From NCBI RefSeq assembly GCF_014066305.1, contig NW_023501043.1, forward strand, positions 992,001 through 1,056,000: 64,000 bases of DNA. The letters run 5' to 3'. Made by a program: the position numbers and the translations under genes. This DNA is from Letharia columbiana. Lineage: Eukaryota; Ascomycota; Lecanoromycetes; Lecanorales; Parmeliaceae. Of this stretch, positions 22,551 to 32,697 are shown piece after piece. The notes below the pieces were generated by a model, which saw nothing but the letters and a program-made list of their open reading frames with translations, made no database searches and had not been told where the DNA came from. How positions within the stretch are numbered: position 1 is the stretch's first letter; each line of letters starts with the position of its first letter.

Positions 22551-23620
22551 ACGTCATATGCTCTCCACGATTCCACATCAAATCATCACTCAGCAAGCGG
22601 AGAACACCACTGCAACTTAGCCGTTCTATATCAAATCATCACTCAGCAAGCGGAGAACACCACTGTAACTTGGCCTGTCATCCCCACTGCATTGAGGAGT
22701 AAGAGGAGGAACTACAACAGGCAAATGCGGAGAACACTGCGGAGAAACCAAGCGGCAACAAGGCCACCATCGTCAAGAACACGGCTCAGCTCTCCAAGAT
22801 CCCACGTCATATGCTCTCCACGATTCCACATCAAATCATCACTCAGCAAGCGGAGAACACCACTGTAACTTGGCCTGTCATCCCCATTGCATTGAGGAGT
22901 AAGAGGAGGAACTACAACAGGCAAATGCGGAGAACACTGCGGAGAAACCAAGCGGCAACAAGGCCACCATCGTCAAGAACACGGCTCAGCTCTCCAAGAT
23001 CCCACGTCATATGCTCTCCACGGTTCCACATCAAATCATCACTCAGCAAGCGGAGAACACCACTGCAACTTGGCCGTTCCACATCAAATCATCACTCAGC
23101 AAGCGGAGAACACCACTGCAACTTGGCCTGTTATCCCCACTACATTGAGGAGCAAGAGGAGGAACTACAACAGGTAAATGCGGAGAACACTGCGGAGAAA
23201 CCAAGCGGCAACAAGGCCACCATCGTCAAGAACACGGCTCAGCTCTCCAAGATCCCACGTCATATGCTCTCCACGGTTCCACATCAAATCATCACTCAGC
23301 AAGCGGAGAACACCACTGCAACTTGGCCGTTCCACATCAAATCATCACTCAGCAAGCGGAGAACACCACTGTAACTTGGCCTGTCATCCCCACTGCATTG
23401 AGGAGTAAGAGGAGGAACTACAACAGGCAAATGCGGAGAACACTGCGGAGAAACCAAGCGGCAACAAGGCCACCATCGTCAAGAACACGGCTCAGCTCTC
23501 CAAGATCCCACGTCATATGCTCTCCACGGTTCCACATCAAATCATCACTCAGCAAGCGGAGAACACCACTACAACTTGGCCTGTCATCCCCACTGCATTA
23601 ATATGGTACATCACTGCAAT
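22551..23620 (+). repeat. Tandem array, 200-254-base unit, related to the BIR element
   Basis: The block cgtcatatgctctccacg occurs at 22552, 22805, 23005, 23259 and 23511. Unit lengths are 253, 200, 254 and 252 bases. The difference is an optional 53-base submodule (ttccacatcaaatcatcact and on) present once or twice per unit. Translated in plus frame, units carry E-E-L-Q-Q-A-N-A-E-N-T-A-E-K and I-P-H-Q-I-I-T-Q-Q-A-E-N. The same phrases occur in the BIR element ORF at 24718-25416. The array is thus an expanded, truncated relative of that element in the opposite orientation. Confidence 0.85.
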
Positions 23621-24150
23621 AACGTCACAAGAGGAGGATCTACTATCACAGTCAATTGGGCCTCTATAGGAGGAACATCGGACGATACATATTTAGACGA
23701 ATTGAAACCGTCCGATGTCTTGCTCTGATAGCTATTTCATTATTCGAAAGATTTTACTGCGACAGGAGATAATGTGGGATTCACACCACTAATTGGCATG
23801 TTGTCTCCATTTCTTTCCGATATTTCGATACTTCTTGCCATAAGGACATAGCCTTTCTCTATTTTTTATAGGCAATTATTACGAATCAATCCTCCACACT
23901 TAATACACCTTCCTAATTAGGCCTTAGCGCGCCTCTCTCCGCACATATGTGCCTGTTTATCGCATAGATTAAATCAATTTTGTAGTGGTGGAAGTAGGTC
24001 AAAAACGCACAGCAAGCGATCAGAGTTCGATTTGACTTAGGGCTAGGGCTAAAATTCCATTTGACTTAGAAAAATCCAACTCCATTTGACTTAGAAAAAT
24101 GAAAAATCCAACTCCATGAATTTAATTCATGGGCCTTTACTTGTATAATA
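23621..24150 (+). mobile_element. 3' end of a BIR-element relative and flank
   Basis: Bases 23640-23880 parallel the minus strand of 24542-24780 (for example acgaattgaaaccgtccgatg, cttcttgccataaggacat). The match ends at ggcaatt, beyond which a different sequence follows. Bases 23880-24145 recur in reverse at 58795-59010. There is no coding potential beyond the array. Confidence 0.55.
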
Positions 24151-24400
24151 GAATAAGATAGAGCTAAGCTAGAAAATCTTAAATTTATATATATAGTTAG
24201 TTATAAATTCGATAGATCTACGCTTTTTAATTAAATATCGAGAATATTAGAACTAATATAGATATAATATTAATATAAATAAGATAGAATAAGAATAATA
24301 AGACTATTAAACTATATAAGTAAAAAGAAGATATAATATAGTAGAAGATATCTTCGCTAAGCTACTAGATTATAGAACTAAATAGTATATTAAGAGTATC
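24151..24400. repeat. AT-rich dispersed repeat copy
   Basis: RIP-decayed copy beginning gaataagatagagctaagct. The BIR-carrying LTR element is inserted at its end, after gtatc (24396-24400). Confidence 0.55.
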
Positions 24401-24541
24401 TGTTAAGGAATCATTATGATTTGACCCATATATGTGTGTGGTGTAAAAGATGTTGATTATCTATGTAGTCTGCAGGCAGATATGTGCGGTGCCAAGCCTA
24501 CGCTAGTGGCCCTATGAGTATCCCTGAGGCATCTCATGACA
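24401..24541 (-). repeat. Family B LTR (3' side)
   Basis: 141 bases, tg...ca ends, preceded by GTATC. Pair of 25599-25739. Confidence 0.9.
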
Positions 24542-24717
24542 ATTGCCCACAAAAAACAGAGAAATGCCATGTCCTCATGGCAAGAAGTATGCATGCATGA
24601 TTTTTCGAAAAACCGGAAAGGAGTGGAGACACCGTGCTATTAGTGGTGTGCATCCCACGAAATCTCCTGCTGGAATGAAAACTTTTGAATAGTACCGGAG
24701 CAAGACATCGGACGGTT

Positions 24718-25416
24718 TCAATTCGTCCAAATATGTATCGTCCGATCTTCCTCCTGCAGTGGCCCAATTGGCTGTGATCGTCGCAGTGGATCCTTCTCTT
24801 GTATCGTCAACTCAATGATATGCCATATCAATACGATATCGCCGAGGCACGCAGAGATAGCAGGCCAAATTGTAGTGTCATTCTCCGCTTGCTGAGTGGC
24901 GATTTGACGGGGGATTGTGGAGAGGTAAGCCGTGTTCTTGACGATGGTGGCCTTGTTGCCGCTTGGTTTCTCCGCCGTGTTCTCCGCCGTGTTCTCCGCA
25001 GTATTCTCCGCATTTGCCTGTTGTAGTTCCTCCTCTTGTAGAGTATCAGACTGAGTGGCTTGCTGAGTGGCTGACTGAGTGGATGACTGAGTGGCTTGCT
25101 GAGTAGCTGACTGAGTGACTGGCTGTAGAGACCTTCTCGTATATTGCTGGCGAGTCTTCTGATTCCGGTGCTTCTTCTTCTGCTGTGTTGCACGGACGAA
25201 TGGACACTCCGGTGATCGAGTAGCGTGGAAATCGAATGGATTATCACTATCCCAGTCACAAGGATCAAGACCGCATAGTGAGCACACCGTTAGATCCGGG
25301 GATGGAAAAGTAGGGTCGAATTCTCGATGAAAGCCAGCACGGGCTACGTCAGAGGCACTTGGATATACGTGTGGCCATGACGTGAATGAGGCAAGTCTTG
25401 CAGCGTATGAGTTCAT
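24718..25416 (-). CDS. BIR-domain (IAP-repeat) protein inside an LTR element
   Basis: 232 residues from ATG 25416. Residues about 3-78 match a BIR domain: R-L-A-S-F near the start, S-W-P-H, A-R-A-G-F, then the zinc ligands C-S-L-C, H and C with spacing C-x2-C-x15-H-x6-C (the family usually has x16). The domain is followed by a basic stretch, then short repeats of Q-x-A/S-T-Q-S and of E-N-T-A, then the L-S-T-I-P-R-Q phrase shared with family A elements. BIR domains bind peptides. In animals they occur in inhibitors of apoptosis and in survivin; in fungi in Bir1-like chromosome proteins. Here the domain is the only recognisable product of a retroelement. It could be a captured host gene fragment or a retroelement-encoded domain. 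The ORF is uninterrupted. Confidence 0.8.
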   Translation of the reverse strand: MNSYAARLASFTSWPHVYPSASDVARAGFHREFDPTFPSPDLTVCSLCGLDPCDWDSDNPFDFHATRSPECPFVRATQQKKKHRNQKTRQQYTRRSLQPVTQSATQQATQSSTQSATQQATQSDTLQEEELQQANAENTAENTAENTAEKPSGNKATIVKNTAYLSTIPRQIATQQAENDTTIWPAISACLGDIVLIWHIIELTIQEKDPLRRSQPIGPLQEEDRTIHIWTN

Positions 25417-25598
25417 TGTGATATCGACAGGCCTATTGAAAGGATCGATTTGGACGGTGTCAAAAGGTACTCGATGACTGCGAGTGTGTTGGAGGTCCGG
25501 CTTGGAGCGTCACACTATTAGGTGTTGATGTGGGCTTTGCGTAAACGTCTGATGACGCCTGGATATCCTATGAAGTAGGGCCAGGTGTTGCTACCAAT

Positions 25599-25739
25599 TG
25601 TTAAGGAATCATTATGATTTGACTCATATATGTGTGTGGTGTAAAAGATGTTGATTATCTATGTAGTCTGCAGGCAGATATGTGCGGTGCCAAGCCTACG
25701 CTAGTGGCCCTATGAGTATCCCTGAGGCATCTCATGACA
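25599..25739 (-). repeat. Family B LTR (5' side)
   Basis: 141 bases, followed by GTATC at 25740-25744. RIP-decayed solo copies of this LTR are readable at about 28170-28310 and 57848-57996. Confidence 0.9.
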
Positions 25740-28700
25740 GTATCTTACGTTTATAATAGCGAGTAAATAAATTAGCGTTCGTAATTATTAAAATATTTTT
25801 TCTCTACTTTTAATTATTTAATAACTTTATAATTTCCGATTAAAATTTATTAACTTTTTTTTAAATTATAATCTATAACTTACGCTTTTTAATAATAATA
25901 AAATTTGAAAATTCGGTTTTATAATTCTTCAAAGGTATGGAATTCAAATATCGCTTATTAAAGTTCGCTTATCAAATTTGCGCGATATGTTAGACCTGAT
26001 GCTGTCATAGGCCTTAACGCTGCTTGCGCCAAGGCGCCGACATCGCATATGCTACGTTAGGGGTCTCTTTCAGCGTCCAGTTTCAATAACGTGCCCCTTA
26101 TGCTTAGGGGCTTAGCAGACATAGATCTACCTCGCATGCCCCGAAGTTTTAGTATCCCTTAGAGATTAGTTCTACTATCAAATATACTATTAAATTCTAT
26201 AACGACTCTACGTCTTTTATAGCCTATGCCCGCTAGCTAATCGTTAGTAAACTACGCTCTTATAGATAGCTCTAAATAAAGAAATTAATATATATTATTT
26301 AAACTTAAAATAACTTTTTAATTTTCTTTTTAATTTTTTAAATTTCTCTCTCTTTAAATTATAAAGCGTAAATTACGTATTTTAATAATCTAAAATTTTA
26401 AAAATTAGTCTTCTAATTATTTAAAGGTAAAGAGTTTGAATATCGCTTATTAAAGTTCGCTTATTAATTATTAAGAAAATAAATAACTAAATTATAAATT
26501 TATAGTAAAGTATAAAGATATTAATTATTCTATATATCTATAGAGTAGATATATATAATATTAAGCCACGCTAGGCTTAATTAAGTAATAGCTCTAAAGA
26601 AGACCTTAGCGTACGTTAATATAAATTTACTCGATAGTTCTAATTAAAAGAATAGATTATAAATTTAATTTATAAGCCTAAACTCGTATATACTAATATA
26701 TTTTAATATTCTTTTTATATAAAATAATATTAATAAAAATTTATTTGAATAAAATTTTCTAATAATTTAAATATTGCTTATTAAAGTTCGCTTACTAAAT
26801 TTACTTAATAGCTCTAATTAAAAAAAAACGATTATAAATTTAATTTATAGATTTTTACTCGTATATAATTAATATAAAATTAAGTTAAAAATATTAAATT
26901 TTATTAAGTAACTAATTTAATTAGTAATATATTTAATAATTAAAGTTTTAAATAATTATATACTATTAATTTATCTATATCTAATTCTTATAATATACTT
27001 TTAACTTAATAATATTAAAATATTTAATAATAGATATATTAATATATAATATAGATTTTTATTAAGGAAAATAGATAACTAAGTTATTAGTATATATAAT
27101 AGAATAAGATAGAGCTAAGCTAGAAAACCTTAAATTTATATATACAGCGGGCCGCAGCCAATTATAAATTCGTTAGATCTACGCTCTTTAATTAAATCGA
27201 CTAAGTTATCGCGGGTAAATAAATTAGCGTTCGCAATTATTAAAAAATCTCTTACTCTACTTTTAACCCCTTAATAACTTTACTATTTTCTATTAAAATT
27301 TTTAGATTTTTTTTTTAAATTATAGCCCGTAACTTACGCTTTTTAATAATAAAAAAGTTATAAAATTTAATCTTATAATTTTTCAAATGCATAGAATTCA
27401 AATATCGCTTATTAAAGATCGCTCTTCGAAGTTCGCTCGACAGCTCTAATCAAAAAACAGATATAGATTATTTAACTTTAGAATAACATTCTTATTTTCT
27501 ATTAAAATTTTTCGATTCTTCTTTTAAATTATAGAACGTAATGTGAACTTTTAGATAAAAAAGAATTTCTAAATTTAGTCTTATAGATATTTAAAGATAA
27601 GGAATTCAGATATTACTTACTAAAGATCGCTTATCAAAATTTACTCGACAGCCCTAATCGAAAACAATAATTATGAACTTATGAATTTAATTCATAGGTC
27701 TTTACTCGTTAATTTATAATATAATATAAAGATATTAATTATTCTATATATCTATAGAATAGATATTAGTATATATAAAAGAATTAGATAGAGTTAATCT
27801 AAAAATCTTAAATTTATATATATAGTTAATTATAAATTTAGAATTACTACGCTCTTTAATTAGATCGACTAAGTTAGCTCGCTAGTTCTTTCGAGACCTC
27901 TTATTAAAAAAATAGATATACGTTATTTATAAATAGAATAACTTTTCTATTATCTATTAAAATTATTTAATTTTTTTTTAAATTATAGAGCGTAGTTTAC
28001 GCTTTTTAACGCTTTAACAATTTCGAAATTTAATTTTATAATTATTGAAAAGTAAGAAACTTAAATATTACTTATTAAAGTTCGTTCGATAGCTCTAATT
28101 AAAAAATAGATATATATTATTTAATTTTAGAATAACTCCTTTTTCTATTAAATAATTTCGAGGTTTTTTATTATAAGATATCTTAGAACTATTTATAGAA
28201 TTACTAGCGTGAACTTAATATCATATATATCTATTCGCTATTTATATAGAATAATTAATATCTTTATATTATATTATATATATAAGTTACATTATATTAT
28301 TTCTTAGTATTTTTTTTAAATTATGAAATGTAATTTAGATATTTTAATTATTTAAGAATTTAAAAATTTAGTTCTATAATTATTTAATGGCAAAAAATTC
28401 AAATATCGCTTATTAAAGTTCGCTTATTAAATTTACTCGACAGCTCTAATTTAAAAATTAAGTTATAAATTTAATTTATAAACTTAAACTCGTATATAAT
28501 ATTAAGTTATACTAGTATTATCTTATTACTAGATAATCTTAATATATTATAATAATTTTTTATCTATTATAAATTTATAATTATATTATCTTTAAATTAT
28601 TTAAATATTATATTATCGCTATAAATAATTATTTTTAAATATTTAATAGAATAAAAGAATTTTATTTAAAATCTAATTTTTATCTCGATTAGATGGCTCG
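25740..28700. repeat. AT-rich, RIP-like tract
   Basis: No gene. Several decayed dispersed-repeat copies are readable (25745-25990, 26280-26460, 27090-27440, 27760-28130). A RIP-decayed family B LTR lies at about 28170-28310 in minus orientation. A less mutated insert at about 25988-26160 keeps CpG-rich sequence (cttgcgccaaggcgccgaca), so it arrived later or escaped mutation. Confidence 0.65.
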
Positions 28701-29066
28701 AGAATTAAAAGCTTAATATATAGATTATATGCGAAAGGCTGCATTAATACGAACGAAGGGCTGTCGAAGATTCGGAGTCAAATTGTGATACCGGGTTAAT
28801 TGTCATATAAAAGACCACATCGTTATAAGGCCTCTTTGCATATAAGATATCGTTTAAAATAACGGTTTTCAGACGTAGGCTATAATTAGACTGTAAGATA
28901 GGGGTCTTAGTAGTCTGCTAAGTAATGGTACTTAATTTTAGTAGGCCCCCAGGGTAAAATCAGAAGTATCCTCTTCGTAGCCCTCTCTATAGTATTTAAA
29001 TCTATCGATAATCGATTAAGAATAATAAGTAGTCGGAGTAGGTACTAGTATAGGCCACAGTCCCCG
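28701..29066. other. Intermediate-composition stretch, nothing recognised
   Basis: Partly mutated sequence. A block ttataaggcctctttgcatataaga near 28835 has a relative at about 34726 (ttataaggcccctttacata), so both regions share a decayed repeat. No gene or RNA is supported. Confidence 0.4.
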
Positions 29067-29149
29067 TCAAAAGTCATTATCCCCCGAGGTTTACCCGGCT
29101 ACTGCTGGCTTCCCACGATTATTATATACATTTCTATGGAGAATTTACC

Positions 29150-29750
29150 ACAAATCCGACTTAATTAATTTAGAAGAGTTACCCTCTCGTAGTATTCGAT
29201 ATCGTTATAGTATCTCCGCAATTCTAGCCTTAATTTCCTCGAGAGTAATACGATTCCACTTCTTCTAGACTACCGTGCGAAGCTTTCATTATATGTACTA
29301 GTATCTTTAATATACACGTTTATTAAGAAGATTCTAGATACCCTCGATAGGATTTAGATCCGGCGATTAAGCGGGGTGTATTAGAGTCTTAATTTAATTA
29401 TTATATTTAAGCTAAATTGCGATATTTTCGACTTTCAAAGTCTTATTCTCCTTGCTACGAATAATTTCGTAACTCTTATCATTATTCTTCTATAGAATTC
29501 CACGTTTAGATATAATTCGTAGTTAATTAATAGACTTATAATAATCCGAAAGCTGGTGTTTAATATAGTGTTTCATTATTATACTATTTTCAGACGACTG
29601 AATATTAGGATTATGAGGAATACTCGCTTCTCACTAACGAATACGCTCTTTATACTCCTTCTTATTTTTATTTTTAGAACATCGACGTGGCTTTAAAGGC
29701 TTTTCGATTGTAATTCGAGGTCGATCGAGCTCGTTATAATAGAATTAAAG
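29150..29750 (-). pseudogene. Tc1/mariner transposase, C-terminal part, RIP-inactivated
   Basis: The DDE-type region is recognisable from S-P-D-L-N-P-I-E followed by N-L-L and K-R-V on the minus strand at about 29300-29378. Stop codons in this frame are TAA and TAG at positions consistent with CAA and TGG ancestors. Downstream frames also carry stops. It would have cut and pasted the element at TA sites. It is clearly dead. Confidence 0.7.
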
Positions 29751-29767
29751 CTTACCTTTATAATAAT

Positions 29768-30545
29768 ATGTGCTAGGGCGCGGGCTTCCCAGTAGTGAAA
29801 AGCTTGCCGAGTACTGGTTTTTGACTATATTGGATTCTCAGAGAGACCCCCTAAAACCCCTCGGACCCTTCGGGGGCTCTTTAAGGGCTCCGAGAGCTTA
29901 TATCGGAGGGGCTGTTAAAGCAAGCTCGAAATTTGATTGTTTTAGTAGTATTTGATTAATTTCGAGCTTGCTTTGACAGCCCCTCCGATATAAACTCTCG
30001 GAGAGCCCTTAAAGAGCTCCGAAGGGCTTAAGGGATTTTAAGTGGTCTAACCCTGAGAATCGAGAGAGAGATGTTATATTTCACTGATTAGGGGAGACCC
30101 CCTGAAACCCCCTAACGGGGGCTCTCCGAGGGCTCTCCGAGGGCTTCTGCCGGAGGGGCTCTTCTCGCAAGCTCGATAATTTGAATAAAAATCTTAGTTT
30201 TTAGTATATCTTTACGAATACTTTATCAAATTTCGTCTTCGCTACTTTATTTGAAAGCGTATAATTAACTCTATAACTCTATAAATTTATTTTATTATTA
30301 TCATTTATTACGTAACGTTAAAGGAATTAAATAGAATAAATTAATAAAGTTGATGTTAAAGGTTCAGCCTTATGGTGCTTCCTCTTTTAAACGTACCCGT
30401 GTTTAGAACGAAAATGAAGAAATAAGGTGTGTTTTAGACTAGAAATCGTGAAATTCGAGGATCTGATTGGCCAACCTTAAATTTATGGTTGTCGAACATT
30501 TTGTGATTTCAGTCTTGAGTAATGAGAAAGCAAGCTTTCCAATTA
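29768..30545 (+). mobile_element. Hairpin element copy 1 (HP1)
   Basis: Starts tagtgaaaagcttgccgag and ends gaaagcaagctttccaatta, short inverted ends. The full element recurs in reverse at 60185-60905 and its first 280 bases at 57464-57745. It contains a long imperfect inverted repeat with arms 29866-29936 and 29957-30026 and a loop of about 20 bases. No gene is encoded. A short open frame at 29770-29955 is incidental to the hairpin. Confidence 0.75.
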
Positions 30546-30699
30546 CGAGATATCCGCCGAGATATGAATCTTAATGTCCTAAAGGGAGGGCATCGACTGC
30601 GTATTTTCAGGCTCTGTAGAAATATCTACGTCCCGGAATATATAGCTAGATTTTGTAAATCCTGGATTCTAATGCTTCTCATTCGTTTAATTAATACAG

Positions 30700-30799
30700 T
30701 GTTACGGATTTAGTGTGCTTTAGGGGATTCTTGCTGTTCAGGCAGGGGTCCACGCTCTTTTGGCCCTGCGGTTAGCGATAAGGCACGTTTTCCGTGACA
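30700..30799. repeat. Possible solo LTR, little mutated
   Basis: 100 bases from tgttacggattt to tccgtgaca, with GC-normal sequence inside an AT-shifted neighbourhood. Flanks are tacag and aacag (4 of 5 bases shared). No second copy was found in the window. Confidence 0.35.
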
Positions 30800-31322
30800 A
30801 ACAGCATTAAAAATTCTTAATAATATCTCTCTTATAATCATTTCCGTACGTTAATCGCTTCTTGATATTCTTTTTAGATATTTGTTTAGCCGTACGTTAC
30901 TTATATATATAAGCATTATTAATATATTTTTAAGTATTGCGATGTATGGTTCGGGGATTAACTGAAATTTTATGATATTGAAGCTGACGCTCGAGCTTCT
31001 AATTACGTATAGGATTATTGACGTCACGTAGGATATCGTATATAGATTAATCAACCTTAGAAAGACGTCTAGAACGCTATTTTTTAAGTCTTCTAGTATC
31101 GAAAGAGCTCTTAAGCTTTCTAATTCGTAGCTAAGTCTTCCTCGTATTATATAGAATATTCTTCTCTAAATATATATCTTTAACTATTTTTCCACTATCG
31201 CGGATATCGACGGCTTCGAAGAACTTGGCTTTCTTACGCGTAGTAGCTTTATAACGATATAAACTGCGTGTAGAGGTGTAAGAGAGTATACTATACTTCA
31301 TTAGTCACTATTTAGAAGTATC

Positions 31323-31454
31323 TACTCGTGCTGTCCAGAAGTGAGTTCTTTGATAGAGCGAGGACACCAATAGATTAACCGATATTCGGCTAAGTGGAAG
31401 GATTTATTGGTGTCCTCGCTCTATCAAAGAACTCACTTCTGGACAGCACGAGTA
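31323..31454. mobile_element. Perfect 50-base fold-back element
   Basis: Bases 31323-31372 are the exact reverse complement of 31405-31454, with a 32-base spacer. The arms start tactcgtgctgtccagaag. They carry normal GC content although the surroundings are AT-shifted. It lies just inside the right TIR of the Tc1-like element. Confidence 0.85.
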
Positions 31455-31517
31455 TGGTAGTATTTTGGTGGGAAGCCAGCAGTGGCCGGGTAAACCTCGG
31501 GGGATGATGACTTTTGA

Positions 31518-32697
31518 TACCATCTCCCTTGCAGCGTCCAATTCATCGCCGTTACCGGCTACGAACCCTCTAACAAAGATTTCTATGCCTTCGGGAGTCT
31601 GCTCTGTACCTGTTTAGCAGCTGCTACGCGTTGATTAGGTCCCGACTCGTCAGCTGCAGTGGGCGTAGACTTACGGTCCGGCACGTCAGAGGAGCCAAGA
31701 GATCTCAAGGGAGCGTACATTTACACATGGGTGTACGATCGGATTCTTCGATTACGACAACGGTCAACTACGTACGAGCGAAAATCGGCGCGTCCCCCTC
31801 GAAGAATTCGGTAATCTATCATCGACATGACGGCGAGCCCCACCCCTCTCAATCGAATAATACCTCCCTCCCTCGCTAATCGATAACTCTTCTCTAAATA
31901 CTATAAGTACCCAACTCCGGCTATAAACGAGTCAGCTCGTTTACGAGAATTATATAGAGGTTTTCTACAGGAAAGAGACCAGACAAGAGAGCTGAATCTA
32001 ATGCGCTTGGAAAATACCCCCTTAACAGCGGAGTCAGCGAATAATAAGTAATAGCCATATATCTCCCAGTCAGCTATCGATATACGAATAGGCCTCGATT
32101 AGATCTTATATCCCTACGGGAATCGAAGCGAGCTCTCGACTTCGGTTTGACAAATGTCACTATTCTCTCTCTTACGTGACGATATACAATGGAATACTGG
32201 GCGTCTGAGTGTACTCTACATGGAACAGAGAGGCTAGAGCTCGGCCCTGAGAAACGAGGAAAAAGCTTCGGGGTACATTGCAGAGTGTAATGGTGTCTGG
32301 TTGCAATGAAGGCTTTGGAATTCCCAATATAATATATATAGCCGTGGTTCTACGGGATCACGATTATCTGCCGTACCTCAAATGGGGTACGGATGCCGGA
32401 TATAGCCGTAAGGCCGAGTGGGTAAAAACGGTTACACTCTAGGCTACGCCTTTCAATGGGAAGGGGTACGAACAGGGGCACGGCCCTCCGATGTAGGAAT
32501 TACACACACACACACACACCCTCGCCATCCAAATCCTCGTCATGGATCTCGCTGTCGCTACTATCAGCATCCTCCTCATCATTCATCACATATGTGGCTT
32601 CCAAATCCACATCAGAGTCCTTCTTCCTCTTCTTCTTCGCATCAGGATCCAAGGCATTGAAGATATCCTCCTTCTGACCGACAGGTAGATTTAAATG
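31518..32697. other. No supported gene; partial decayed sequence
   Basis: Frames are short (for example plus 31631-31879). Bases 32500-32519 are an (ac)n microsatellite, and 32560-32660 is a Ser/Arg-coding low-complexity run on the plus strand. This may include the 3' flank of the pogo-like element that follows. Confidence 0.4.

Larger units (their letters stand above)
24401..25739 (-). mobile_element. LTR-flanked 1.34-kb element carrying a BIR-domain ORF (family B)
   Basis: Two 141-base LTRs (24401-24541 and 25599-25739) start tgttaaggaatcat and end ctcatgaca. They differ by eye at one base (gacccat versus gactcat). The element is bounded by a perfect five-base duplication GTATC (24396-24400 and 25740-25744). 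Next to the right LTR, on the minus strand, lies ttggtagcaacacctgg, a primer-binding-site candidate resembling the initiator-Met tRNA type. Transcription is therefore on the minus strand. The interior codes only for a 232-residue BIR-domain protein. No protease, integrase or reverse transcriptase is present, so it must be mobilised in trans. Near-identical LTRs surrounded by RIP-decayed DNA indicate recent movement. Confidence 0.9.
29067..31517 (-). mobile_element. RIP-decayed Tc1/mariner element with about 53-base TIRs
   Basis: The left end (29067-29120, tcaaaagtcattatcccccg) and the right end (about 31465-31517, read in reverse) match over about 53 bases with few differences. In between, the minus strand at 29321-29378 encodes the transposase signature S-P-D-L-N-P-I-E-G-I. 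In-frame TAA and TAG codons stand where the family has Q just before and W just after. Other readable transposase pieces lie up to about 29750 and from about 30850 to 31160. The interior has been enlarged by a hairpin element (29768-30545) and a perfect fold-back (31323-31454). Confidence 0.75.

Noticed and set aside
22811..23601. Plus frames of up to 187 codons with R-R-T-L-R-R-N
   Set aside because: Alternate frame of the tandem array. The frame related to the BIR element ORF is a different one.
22551..23620. CRISPR-like array
   Set aside because: Units are long, contiguous and translate to related peptides. There are no unique spacers, and the genome is eukaryotic.
29770..29955. Short frame starting M-L-G-R-G-L-P, also found reversed near 60731-60919
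   Set aside because: Present because the hairpin element is repeated. It is not conserved as protein between copies and ends at the stem loop.
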